This document shows positions 40,030-48,483 of a stretch of DNA of 64,000 nt, one piece after another. The notes under the pieces are model-generated. The model did no database searches, had not been told where the DNA came from, and saw nothing but the letters and a program-made list of their open reading frames with translations. This DNA comes from Legionella nautarum (lineage in GTDB: Bacteria; Pseudomonadota; Gammaproteobacteria; Legionellales; Legionellaceae). The position numbers were made by a program, and so were the translations under genes. The number at the start of each line of letters is the position of its first letter. Position 1 is the stretch's first letter. The stretch spans positions 1-64,000 of the forward strand of contig NZ_LNYO01000001.1 in assembly GCF_001467895.1 (NCBI RefSeq), given 5' to 3'.

Positions 40030-40599
40030 ATGCTAATTCTCATCGATAACTATGATTCATTTACTTATAACCTGGTGCAATACTTTCAATGCTTGAGGCA
40101 AAAAGTTCAGGTTTTTGAACACGATCGCATTTCAATCGCAGCAATTGAACATTTAAATCCTCAATACCTCGTTATTTCACCCGGCCCCAAAGGACCAGAG
40201 GATGCAGGTATTTCTCTGGACTTAATTCAGCATTTCTATCAGCGCATTCCTATTTTAGGTGTTTGTTTAGGACATCAATGTATCGCTCATTGTTTTGGGG
40301 CGAAAATTATTGCCGCCCCCGAGATTATTCATGGAAAAACCTCAACCATTCATCATCATAAACAAGGATTATTCCGTCATCTTCCCAATCCCTTTAAAGC
40401 AACTCGCTATCATTCCCTCGCAGTGGATATCAACACCCTTCCCGCTTGTTTTGCGGTTGATGCCTGGGCTGATGATACAATTATGGCTATCTCTCATCGT
40501 CAATATCCTCTTTATGGTCTACAATTCCATCCTGAATCAATTTTAACTGAATATGGTATTGAGCTTTTGAGCCAATTTTTAAAAAATGAAGATATCTGA
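40030..40599 (+). CDS. trpG: Anthranilate synthase glutamine amidotransferase subunit
   Basis: 189-aa class I glutamine amidotransferase (PabA/TrpG). Supplies ammonia for anthranilate (and possibly aminodeoxychorismate) synthesis. The oxyanion loop SPGPKGPEDAG, nucleophile Cys in GVCLGHQC (about residue 79) and the His/Glu pair in LQFHPESILTEYG are present. Overlaps trpD by 14 nt. No trpE gene is in the window, so the synthase large subunit is encoded elsewhere. Confidence 0.93.
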   Translation: MLILIDNYDSFTYNLVQYFQCLRQKVQVFEHDRISIAAIEHLNPQYLVISPGPKGPEDAGISLDLIQHFYQRIPILGVCLGHQCIAHCFGAKIIAAPEIIHGKTSTIHHHKQGLFRHLPNPFKATRYHSLAVDINTLPACFAVDAWADDTIMAISHRQYPLYGLQFHPESILTEYGIELLSQFLKNEDI

Positions 40600-41614
40600 A
40601 CTACTTGAACAATTGATTAGAGGCAAACATTTGAGTTCCTCACAAATGCAGGAATTTATGCATGCTTGTATGAGTGGCAAATTAAGCGATGCGCAGCTCG
40701 CCGCGTTCCTTGCCCTCATGCGAGTAAAAGGGGAAACCGTTGAAGAATTAACTGCCGCCGCCCAAGTGATGATGACTTTTGCTCACTGTATTGATTTAGG
40801 GGATGAGCTCATTGATATCGTCGGCACAGGTGGTGATGGCAAAAATACCTTTAATATTTCAACTATTAGTAGTTTCGTTGCGGCTGCAGCCGGGGCTCGG
40901 GTAGCCAAGCATGGCGGCCGCTCGGTATCAAGCCGCAGTGGCAGTGCCGATTTATTACTGCAAGCTGGTTTTAAACTTCATTTAACCGATGAACAACTTA
41001 GTCAATGCATGCAGCAATCTGGTATCTGTTTTTTATTTGCTCCTCATTTTCACCAAGCCATGCAACACGCAAGAAATGCCAGACAGCAACTAGGCATACG
41101 CACCCTGCTCAATATTCTAGGCCCTCTTGTCAACCCTGCAGGCGTAAAAAAACAATTAGTAGGTGTTTTTGCAAAAACTTGGCTGGAGCCCATTGCTCAA
41201 GTTCTTGCTAATTTAGGAAGAGAGCGCGCGTTTGTTGTCAGCTCTCGCGATGGTATGGATGAGATTAGTATTGCAGCACTCACTGATGTGGTTGAATATC
41301 ACCAGGGACAATTTAAGCATTGGATTATAGATCCAAAAGATTATGGCTGTTTTCATGCTAAGCTAGATGCCATTATCGTTGATTCGCCTACTCAGAGTCT
41401 TGCGCTTGCTGAAGAAGTCTTAAGTGCTAAACATGGCCCGGCGCGCGACATTGTTGTATTAAATGCAGCAGCAGCACTGTATTGCGCGGGCTTAGCCTCA
41501 AGTTACAATGAGGCTGTAGAAAAAGCGAGATCGGCCATTGATAGCGGTGAAGCGGCAAGACGATTTAGTCAATTAAAAGAATTAACTCAAAGGTTAACAA
41601 GCAAACATGAATAG
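40586..41614 (+). CDS. trpD: Anthranilate phosphoribosyltransferase
   Basis: 342-aa enzyme joining anthranilate and PRPP. PRPP-binding glycine loop [14 protein letters not shown] (about residues 82-95), [17 protein letters not shown], and the second motif region in the C-terminal lobe ([11 protein letters not shown]). Second gene of trpGDC, coupled by overlap on both sides. Confidence 0.95.
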   Translation: MKISELLEQLIRGKHLSSSQMQEFMHACMSGKLSDAQLAAFLALMRVKGETVEELTAAAQVMMTFAHCIDLGDELIDIVGTGGDGKNTFNISTISSFVAAAAGARVAKHGGRSVSSRSGSADLLLQAGFKLHLTDEQLSQCMQQSGICFLFAPHFHQAMQHARNARQQLGIRTLLNILGPLVNPAGVKKQLVGVFAKTWLEPIAQVLANLGRERAFVVSSRDGMDEISIAALTDVVEYHQGQFKHWIIDPKDYGCFHAKLDAIIVDSPTQSLALAEEVLSAKHGPARDIVVLNAAAALYCAGLASSYNEAVEKARSAIDSGEAARRFSQLKELTQRLTSKHE

Positions 41615-42377
41615 TATTTTGAATCGCATTGCTGCGCATAAACGGCAAGAAGTAGAATTAGCAAAACAAGAAAAACCGCTAAAAAGTCTAATAGAAACAG
41701 ATGCCTTACCGGTACGTGATTTTGTGGGTGGATTGCAGTTAAAATCACCGGCAATTATCGCTGAAATAAAAAAAGCGTCACCATCTAAAGGCTTAATTCG
41801 TGCCGATTTCGATGTCGCCACCATCGCAAAAATCTACGAAGAAAATGGGGCCAGTTGTCTTTCAGTGCTAACTGATATTGATTTTTTCCAAGGTTCACCT
41901 AGTTATTTAGCTTTGGCCAAAAATCACTCCTCTCTGCCTGCCCTGCGTAAAGATTTTATAATCGATCCCTATCAAATCTATGAAAGTCGGGCGTTGGGTG
42001 CGGATTGTATTTTATTAATTGTTGCGATGTTGGATGATAAACAGCTCCTCGACTATTGCCAACTTGCTCAAGAACTTAAAATGGCAGTCTTAGTTGAAAG
42101 CCACACTCTCGATGAGTTTGAGCGCGCTCTGCAGCTCCCTACTCCCTTGATGGGCGTAAATAACCGCAGTTTACATAGTTTCATCACTAATATTCACACC
42201 AGCCTTGAATTAGTAAAGCATTTACCAGCGGATAAAATTTTAATTACAGAAAGCGGTATTAATAGTCGGGACGATATAAAACTCATGCAAAAACACCATA
42301 TCAATACGTTTTTGATTGGTGAGAGTTTAATGCGAGCAAAAAACATCGGTGCAAAGCTTCAGGATTTCATGAGTTAA
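41607..42377 (+). CDS. trpC: Indole-3-glycerol phosphate synthase
   Basis: 256-aa TIM-barrel enzyme closing the indole ring. Catalytic segment [10 protein letters not shown] (Lys/Glu) near residues 51-60, [14 protein letters not shown] and ILITESGIN are present. It is a stand-alone TrpC, not fused to TrpF. Overlaps trpD by 8 nt; last gene of the trpGDC unit. Confidence 0.95.
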   Translation: MNSILNRIAAHKRQEVELAKQEKPLKSLIETDALPVRDFVGGLQLKSPAIIAEIKKASPSKGLIRADFDVATIAKIYEENGASCLSVLTDIDFFQGSPSYLALAKNHSSLPALRKDFIIDPYQIYESRALGADCILLIVAMLDDKQLLDYCQLAQELKMAVLVESHTLDEFERALQLPTPLMGVNNRSLHSFITNIHTSLELVKHLPADKILITESGINSRDDIKLMQKHHINTFLIGESLMRAKNIGAKLQDFMS

Positions 42378-42446
42378 GCTAGCGCTAATGGTAATGGCTT
42401 TCACGGAGGGCGCACAGGAGTGAGACAACCGTACACGGGCTATTAC

Positions 42447-43760
42447 CTATAATATTGATATGGGGCGCAAGCCTAATTTTTTTCGCGCTTCTAATATGGT
42501 AGCAAAAGGCTTTATAAGCATGACTGCTGCCGTAGCCACTGCTGTCCCATAAATATCAAAAAAATAAGTCGCCGGGAAAACAAGTATAAGCATTAGTAAT
42601 AGTTCTACAACACTCCATTTTAGAACCTTATTTTCATAGCCAGCAAATACCAATAAAACAGGAGCAACATGGCCAATACAGGCAACTCCGCTAGCAATTG
42701 ATAAAATAATTAATTCTCGTTCCGCTTTAACATACTCAGGCCCGAAATAAGAAAGGAGAGCGTTTGCAAAAAACACAATTAAGAATATTAAGACAATAAC
42801 TATACTAAAAACGATTGCATTTATTCTATTGAGCCTATACTGCAACTCTTCATGACCATCTTCTCTAACAAATAATACAGCAAGCCTATATTTTAACCCT
42901 TGATAAGCATTTGTTGGTATTAACCATAAGATGGAAACAATACTAAGGGCTGCTGCATAATAACCGACATGAGTTTGATTGGCCGAAAATAGTTCTACTG
43001 CAAATAAATCGAGTGTGCAGGACACCGTAAAAATAATATTATTCGCAATTAAGGAAGAGGACGTTTTAAGCCATTCTCGCTGGGCTAAAGAAGTACCAAC
43101 CATATTTTTAAACCCTTGCCGAAACAAAATTAAGATTTCTTCGCTAATCGACAAGGTTGAGATCATAATGATGAGAATGAAGGAGAGAAATAATACAAAG
43201 ACAATTGAGAGATTATTTAATTCGGGATCAATATACCAAACGACTATCATAAATAAAATTAATTGAACGAGGTATTTAAAAGGAGATTTGTAAAACGATG
43301 AAAGCAGTATCCGATTACTAGTGAGCACAAAACTCGCCATCAGTGTGCCTATCGCAGCAAACGGAACTAGCCATAAAACGTATGCAGCCAAATAATATTT
43401 GTTGAGCTCTTGAATCTTTAAGTAGTGAAGAGCAAGCATTACGCTGAATGAAGCAGTTGCTAATATAAAAGCAATTAAAAAAGTAATGCCAAGTAATTTA
43501 ATATTCCACGCGATATAAGTTGTTGCTGTTGCCCTTTCGTTTAAATGTAGATATTTTGCAAAAAAACGATTTACACCTATGTTTGTTCCAAATAAAGAGA
43601 GAGTCACTAAAATAGTTAATACTCTTATGGCGACACTATAATCACCATAAATGCTTGCTGAGAGATGACGAGCTAAAAAAAGGTTTAGCAGCATTTTCAG
43701 AAGATACCCTAAGACAGCCAACACAAATAATGATGTAACCTTGACTGTAATTTCGTTCAT
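42447..43760 (-). CDS. Polysaccharide flippase (Wzx/MOP superfamily)
   Basis: 437-aa polytopic protein with 12 or so hydrophobic helices, starting NEITVKVTSLFVLAVLGYL. The order of helices, the Arg in the LARHLSASIYGDYS loop and the length fit the oligosaccharide/polysaccharide flippases of the MOP superfamily that turn undecaprenyl-linked repeat units across the inner membrane. It is isolated: no glycosyltransferase neighbours, which is unusual for a dedicated Wzx. Convergent with trpC and divergent from the GAF-cyclase gene. Confidence 0.75.
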   Translation of the reverse strand: MNEITVKVTSLFVLAVLGYLLKMLLNLFLARHLSASIYGDYSVAIRVLTILVTLSLFGTNIGVNRFFAKYLHLNERATATTYIAWNIKLLGITFLIAFILATASFSVMLALHYLKIQELNKYYLAAYVLWLVPFAAIGTLMASFVLTSNRILLSSFYKSPFKYLVQLILFMIVVWYIDPELNNLSIVFVLFLSFILIIMISTLSISEEILILFRQGFKNMVGTSLAQREWLKTSSSLIANNIIFTVSCTLDLFAVELFSANQTHVGYYAAALSIVSILWLIPTNAYQGLKYRLAVLFVREDGHEELQYRLNRINAIVFSIVIVLIFLIVFFANALLSYFGPEYVKAERELIILSIASGVACIGHVAPVLLVFAGYENKVLKWSVVELLLMLILVFPATYFFDIYGTAVATAAVMLIKPFATILEARKKLGLRPISIL

Positions 43761-43863
43761 TGCACTTCCTTTTTAACTATTACCTCTAATTATGGGTCAT
43801 CCAAGAAGGTTTATTACTTCATCTATAATTAAAAAAGTATATTCATATTTGAAGGGCTAAGCC

Positions 43864-45057
43864 ATGTCAATGCATAGGAAATCTCATCAACACTTAGAGC
43901 AAAAAAGACTTGAGGCTTTGGATGCACTCAAGATTATGGATACAGCTCCCGAAGAAAATTACGATAGACTCGTTCGTCTTGCCGTGGATTTCTTCCAAAT
44001 CCCTATTTGTTATATTTCATTCCTTGATGAAAAAAGACAGTGGTTTAAGTCGCAGCATGGTATAGAACTAAAACAAGTGCCGCGAAAACTTGCTTTTTGT
44101 AATGAAACGATCAAACGAACTAAGCCACTTATTATTAATGACACCCATCTTGATGAACAGTTTGCTAATAACCCTTATGTACAACAAGATCCTCATATTC
44201 GATTTTATGCCGGTGTTCCTTTGACTGATCCACAAGGTTATAACGTCGGTACTTTTTGCCTGGCAGACACGTCTCCTAAGGAGCTTGATGCAAAGCAACT
44301 TGGTCTTTTATTGAATTTAGCGAATATCGCTATTGATGAAATAAGTCTACGTAATGCGAATTTTTTATTACGAAAAATAAGAAAACAACTCGAATTACGC
44401 AATCGATTTATCCATAAAGTATTTAGTTTTTATATGTCAGATGAGGTTGTTAATACGATCCTTGAATCGCCTGAACACCAAAAATTAGGCGGTCGGGAAA
44501 ATAAAATAACAATTATGTTTTGCGATTTAAGAAATTTTACTCCCCTGTCTGAAATACTTCCAGGAGAAAAACTTGTTTCCTTGTTGAATACCTATTTTAC
44601 CAAAATGGTTCGGGTGATAGAAAAATATCAAGGAACTGTTGATGCCTTTATTGGTGATGCCATTATGGTTATTTTTGGAGCACCACATTCTTCCGGCAAT
44701 GACTCACTTCGTGCGATAACCTGTGCTTTAGAAATGCAAAAAGAATTGAAAAAACTAAATCGTGCGAATGAAAAACTTAATTTACCTCATTTAGAAATGG
44801 GAGCAGGCATTAATACCGGGCTTGCTATCGTGGGTAATATTGGTTCGAAAAAAAGGATGCAATACAGTGCCATCGGCTCCTCAGTCAATTTATCATCCCG
44901 CATCCAAGGGCTTAGCCTTGGGGGGCAGATCTTAATTTCTGAGTCAACCTATCAGGAAGTCGCTAATGATATTAAAATCAGCGGTCATCTGCGCGTCAAA
45001 GTAAAAGGAATTGATTCACCAATTACTATCTATGATGTGGCTGGGTTGAGCTCTTAA
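43864..45057 (+). CDS. GAF-domain class III nucleotide cyclase, non-canonical specificity residues
   Basis: 397-aa soluble protein: GAF sensor (residues about 27-165), helical linker (165-205) and class III cyclase catalytic domain (about 210-395). Metal-binding Asp221 (FCDLRNFT) and Asp265 (FIGDAIMVIFG) are present, as are the transition-state Asn342 and Arg346 (SSVNLSSR). The adenine-selecting Lys is replaced by Ala261 (GTVDAFIGD) and the matching Asp/Thr by Ser339 (AIGSSVN), so cAMP production is not assured. Legionella encodes several class III cyclases. A GAAGGG ribosome site precedes the ATG. Monocistronic. Confidence 0.88.
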   Translation: MSMHRKSHQHLEQKRLEALDALKIMDTAPEENYDRLVRLAVDFFQIPICYISFLDEKRQWFKSQHGIELKQVPRKLAFCNETIKRTKPLIINDTHLDEQFANNPYVQQDPHIRFYAGVPLTDPQGYNVGTFCLADTSPKELDAKQLGLLLNLANIAIDEISLRNANFLLRKIRKQLELRNRFIHKVFSFYMSDEVVNTILESPEHQKLGGRENKITIMFCDLRNFTPLSEILPGEKLVSLLNTYFTKMVRVIEKYQGTVDAFIGDAIMVIFGAPHSSGNDSLRAITCALEMQKELKKLNRANEKLNLPHLEMGAGINTGLAIVGNIGSKKRMQYSAIGSSVNLSSRIQGLSLGGQILISESTYQEVANDIKISGHLRVKVKGIDSPITIYDVAGLSS

Positions 45058-45193
45058 ACTGAGATATTCCCGCGAAGGCAGGGATGACAACTCAATTCAG
45101 AGATGATAACAAAATCCTTGTTGGGAAAACGCTGCCTCTAAGTTAAACTTGGAGTTTGTTTTTATAAGGCATCAACTCATGACTCATAAAGCT

Positions 45194-46177
45194 TTAATCA
45201 ACCTCATCTGTTGAAGAAAAACCACATCTTGGCATTTCCCTTAGGTCTTCAACCAAAAGCGAAGGGACTCTACCTGCAAAAAAACTTGGACCGCTAGAAG
45301 TTCCATGTGACCGGAGGGTAGGCAAATAAGATGCCGGGAGCTCAGGATAACGCAGTCTAACACTATTACAATTTTCATTAGCCTGTTCTTTACCCATCAC
45401 TTTTCGAGAAATTTTCTCCATGTCCATTGAAGGGTCATAGCCTAAAAATATTAGCGATTCTTTTGAAACCAAAGCCTTTGCAAGTGAAGTCTGTTCAGAC
45501 TCTAATTTACGATAAAAGTTAGCAAGCTTTCCCTGAGAGATTTGTTTTCCAAATAAGATGAAATTGTTGTCATAGTCCACTTCTTCATCGAGAGGTATTG
45601 AAAAAGTTCGTTTATATACTTCATCTGTTAATATTATTGCCCGTGTTACAGCTAAAACTTTATCCACCGACTGATATCGATAATCGGCTTCCTGTTGTCC
45701 CTTATTGGTTTCCTCTACATGCATTAATAACTGAAGAGCAACAAGGTAAGCAGGTCTATACATTCCCTCTAAAATATGAGATCTGTCATTTGGAGGAGAG
45801 GCAACAACCTCTAGATTCCAAGTATTGTATTGGTTTTCTAGGTCATGAATCCAAGTATTATTAAGTCCGACTGTAGACCAGCCTACGGCATTTTCAATAG
45901 TCAAACCGTTGATAGTATACTTTTCGATATATTGGGCGAAAATCTCTTTGGAAATTCTATCGGCATCTTCCTTATGACTCAGGGGAAAAACGTTTCTTTT
46001 TTGCCCGGAGAATATTACTTTTTGATATTCTGCAAATATTTCTCTATGTTGATTAATGAGCTCGAGCTCATGGGTTCTAGTACCTACAACCGGTGACAGC
46101 TTACTATGTAGCCCTGGTATTGATGTAAAATTTAAAGTTTCAGCTAACGTTTGTTTAACCTCTTTTTTTCCTTTCAT
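45194..46177 (-). CDS. 327-aa hypothetical protein
   Basis: No family recognised. Soluble, mixed alpha/beta composition, no signal peptide. Contains His/Tyr/Trp-rich stretches (NTWIHDLENQYNTW; RPAYLVALQLLMHVEE) and ends in a Ser/Asp/Glu tail (CGFSSTDEVD). ATG 46177 is preferred over an upstream start at 46216: it has AGGA 8 nt before it, and the longer N-terminus (MKIWQICFYRIKG) is unlike the rest. It sits next to another lineage-specific gene, 126 bp apart, same strand. Possible effector by context only. Confidence 0.65.
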   Translation of the reverse strand: MKGKKEVKQTLAETLNFTSIPGLHSKLSPVVGTRTHELELINQHREIFAEYQKVIFSGQKRNVFPLSHKEDADRISKEIFAQYIEKYTINGLTIENAVGWSTVGLNNTWIHDLENQYNTWNLEVVASPPNDRSHILEGMYRPAYLVALQLLMHVEETNKGQQEADYRYQSVDKVLAVTRAIILTDEVYKRTFSIPLDEEVDYDNNFILFGKQISQGKLANFYRKLESEQTSLAKALVSKESLIFLGYDPSMDMEKISRKVMGKEQANENCNSVRLRYPELPASYLPTLRSHGTSSGPSFFAGRVPSLLVEDLREMPRCGFSSTDEVD

Positions 46178-46303
46178 TCCTTTTATCCTGTAAAAACAAA
46201 TTTGCCAGATTTTCACATAAGATGACTAAATTTAAAACTATTATTTAGATCTGAACTATTAATAAACGCAACTTATTGATAGATAAAATAAATATAACAT
46301 CCA

Positions 46304-47113
46304 TCATTGACCCAAACTTTTTTCCTCCTGGAGCCTCGTGTCTGTTTTTTTAAACTCAACATCAAGTTTTCGTCTCTTTTGCCCTTGAGATCTGAAAAAA
46401 GTTGTATCGTCATTTTGAGCTGGTGGATAGGTTAAGGAATATTGTCGATTAACTGGTGGTGTATTTTTTTGAGGAAGAAGGCAATTGAGAACGTTCCTTT
46501 TACCAGGAAAATCGGGATAACATGTCTCTATAACAAATGATAACATGTGCTTCTGAACATAATAATTAGTTAGGAATGCCTCTAAAGACAATCTGTAGTC
46601 TCTACTGCCTGGACTAAGCATTTTTAAACGTTCTAAAAGTTGTTTTTGAGTATAAATTAACTCTAAGAGGCCACTGTTTTGAGCACTGTCGACACTCATT
46701 AAAAATCGACTCAAATTATCTTGTCTCTCTTTTTCAATAACCAAATCCAACTGTGGGTTATTCGTATGAGCATGAGGAATAAAAGTTTGTAGAACTGCAT
46801 ACTTAGCAGGCAAATCGGGAAAAGACTCTTCTAAAATTTTAGTTAATACTTTTCGTTGTAACTCCTGGTAACTATAAAAAACATCCAACAGCCACTTATT
46901 CTCTTTTTCTGGAAGAGTTTTTAATACGAGTAATACATCTTTCTCGGCATTTATAAATGCCCGCAAGATCTCAGCTCGCGAATTATCTTTGACACTATTT
47001 AGAAACATTAACAAATTATTTTGTCTCTCAAGCTCAATCTGAAAATCTAACATATTAGCCCTATAAATTTCATACTGATTTATCAACCCTATTATCGTAT
47101 TTAGTTTTATCAT
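46304..47113 (-). CDS. 269-aa hypothetical protein with two internal repeats
   Basis: Soluble, helical. Residues about 22-113 and 122-213 are tandem copies of one unit of about 90 residues: compare LDFQIELERQNNLLMFLNSV with LDLVIEKERQDNLSRFLMSV, and EESFPDLPAKYAVLQTFIP with ETCYPDFPGKRNVLNCLLP. The C-terminal 55 residues are polar with a basic patch QKRRKLD resembling a nuclear-localisation signal, then a Glu/Lys-rich end. No known domain was recognised. A PmrA-box-like promoter precedes it, which suggests coordinated expression with Dot/Icm effectors (inference). Confidence 0.7.
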   Translation of the reverse strand: MIKLNTIIGLINQYEIYRANMLDFQIELERQNNLLMFLNSVKDNSRAEILRAFINAEKDVLLVLKTLPEKENKWLLDVFYSYQELQRKVLTKILEESFPDLPAKYAVLQTFIPHAHTNNPQLDLVIEKERQDNLSRFLMSVDSAQNSGLLELIYTQKQLLERLKMLSPGSRDYRLSLEAFLTNYYVQKHMLSFVIETCYPDFPGKRNVLNCLLPQKNTPPVNRQYSLTYPPAQNDDTTFFRSQGQKRRKLDVEFKKTDTRLQEEKSLGQ

Positions 47114-47133
47114 TTCGTTTAAGAAAGACCAAT

Positions 47134-47165
47134 TTTATACTTGGAATCCTTAAGGAATTATTAAT
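47134..47165 (-). promoter_or_regulatory. PmrA-box-like promoter of the duplicated-domain gene
   Basis: On the minus strand: ATTAATAAT (47165-47157), 2 bp, CTTAAGGAT (47154-47146), then TATAAA (47139-47134) as -10, 20 nt before the ATG. The known L. pneumophila PmrA box is a direct repeat of cTTAATatT with a 2-bp spacer overlapping the -35. Here the halves match at about 7 and 6 of 9 positions. Confidence 0.4.
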
Positions 47166-47254
47166 AGAGATCCAGTCAAAAAGTATAATAATATATCAAT
47201 TTGTGGTAGATTTATTCAACTTGATGGTCAAGGAAAATTAATTTTCTCATTTAT

Positions 47255-47283
47255 TTGTCTTACTGTGCTAAATTTAGCATAAT
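47255..47283 (+). promoter_or_regulatory. Glutaminase promoter with a perfect palindrome
   Basis: -35 TTGTCT (47255-47260), 17-bp spacer, -10 CATAAT (47278-47283). The perfect 14-bp palindrome TGCTAAATTTAGCA (47266-47279) occupies the spacer and the first -10 bases, a classic operator position. A second perfect 14-bp palindrome, GAAAATTAATTTTC, lies just upstream (47233-47246). Confidence 0.5.
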
Positions 47284-47313
47284 GCCTCCCCTTTTTTTCA
47301 TTGCTGAGAGTTT

Positions 47314-48246
47314 ATGGCACAAAACAAATTATCAGTTGATCTTCTTAAGCATTTGGTAAAAAAAGCAGAAGAGTGTCAAGCAGGAGACACAGCTAATTAC
47401 ATTCCTGAATTAGCTAATGTCAATAAAGACTTAACGGCGGTAGCTATTAATCCTCTCCAAGGGGAGTCGGTTTCTTACAGCAATATGCCTTTACCCCCGA
47501 TCACGCTGCAAAGTACCGGAAAATTAATTCCTCTCATTGGTCTTTTGGAAGAATTTGGTGCAGAGCAACTTTTTGAGTGGGTTAAAGTTGAACCCTCTGG
47601 CGATGATTTTGCCTCAATCACACGGCTTGAACAATTTGGCCCCAAACCATCCAATCCGATGTTAAATGCAGGCGCAATTACACTTTGTTCTCATATTCCA
47701 GGTGTTGGTGAAAAACAGTTCGCTTGGTTAGAATATTGGGTACAGAAATTGTTTAATCAACGCCTCGGCATTAATCCATTGGTCTTAGCTTCGGAAAAAA
47801 GAACTGGCGATCGCAATCGCTCCCTTGCTTATATCCTGAAGAGCCGGAAAAATTTAGGTGCTCCAGTGAATGAAACTCTCGATCTCTATTTCGCTCTCTG
47901 TTCTTATGAGGCCATGTTAGAACAAATGCTTTATCTACCTACGCTTCTTGCTAATGCGGGTAAAGATCCTGTTAGTGGTGAACAAATTATTTCACTGGAA
48001 ACCTGTAAAATCACACTTGCCATCATGGCCACCTGTGGTTTATATGATGAAACGGGTACTCATATGGTTAAAACGGGTATGCCAGCTAAAAGTGGCGTTT
48101 CAGGATACACCATCGCTGTTGTTCCTCGTAAAGCAGGAATTGTTGTACTAAGCCCACGAGTCAATGCCAAAGGAAATAGTATTCGCGGCGAAATTATGTT
48201 GGAAGAATTATCCAAGGCCATGGACTGGCATTTTGCAATACCTTAA
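47314..48246 (+). CDS. glsA: Glutaminase
   Basis: 310-aa serine-dependent beta-lactamase-fold glutaminase producing glutamate and ammonia. Family pattern: YIPELANVNKDL, then the SxxK catalytic pair Ser67/Lys70 (TLQSTGKLIPL), NPMLNAGAI, and the C-terminal TGMPAKSGVSG (the glycine-rich oxyanion region). The active-site stretch reads QSTGK instead of the usual QSISK. Length is standard (308-310 aa). It has its own promoter with a palindrome. Its stop overlaps the stop of a small convergent ORF. Confidence 0.93.
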   Translation: MAQNKLSVDLLKHLVKKAEECQAGDTANYIPELANVNKDLTAVAINPLQGESVSYSNMPLPPITLQSTGKLIPLIGLLEEFGAEQLFEWVKVEPSGDDFASITRLEQFGPKPSNPMLNAGAITLCSHIPGVGEKQFAWLEYWVQKLFNQRLGINPLVLASEKRTGDRNRSLAYILKSRKNLGAPVNETLDLYFALCSYEAMLEQMLYLPTLLANAGKDPVSGEQIISLETCKITLAIMATCGLYDETGTHMVKTGMPAKSGVSGYTIAVVPRKAGIVVLSPRVNAKGNSIRGEIMLEELSKAMDWHFAIP

Positions 48247-48413
48247 TCATCAGAAGGCTCAGGTGTTTTTACTGGCTCAGGCTCAGGGGTATTATCTGGG
48301 CTGGGCTCAGGGATATTATCAGGACCAGGCTCAGCGGGCTCAGGAAGTGGTGGATCTTCCAGCGGTGGTGTTGGTAATTCATTTTGTTGAGTAACTTGTA
48401 TTCCTTTAATCAT
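48243..48413 (-). CDS. 56-aa Pro/Glu-rich small protein
   Basis: Short minus-strand frame: ATG 48413, stop TAA at 48245-48243, overlapping the glutaminase stop. Sequence is Pro/Glu/Asp-rich with a repeated PEPxPDN theme (LPEPAEPGPDNIPEPSPDN, then TPEPEPVKTPEPSDD). The N-terminus MIKGIQVTQQNELPTPP is not a signal peptide. A GGA lies 9 nt before the ATG. Low complexity makes homology uncertain. The alternative frames on the plus strand look like shadows. It may be an unstructured linker-like peptide or non-coding. Confidence 0.4.
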   Translation of the reverse strand: MIKGIQVTQQNELPTPPLEDPPLPEPAEPGPDNIPEPSPDNTPEPEPVKTPEPSDD

Positions 48414-48483
48414 AACAATTCCAAAAAAGTCCTATCTAAACTATAGTACATCCTTATTTCTATCTCATCTAGCGGCTTACATT

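Noticed and set aside
48164..48394. 76-codon Ala/Gln-rich plus-strand frame after glutaminase
   Set aside because: Overlaps glutaminase in another frame and is the complement of the Pro/Glu-rich repeat.
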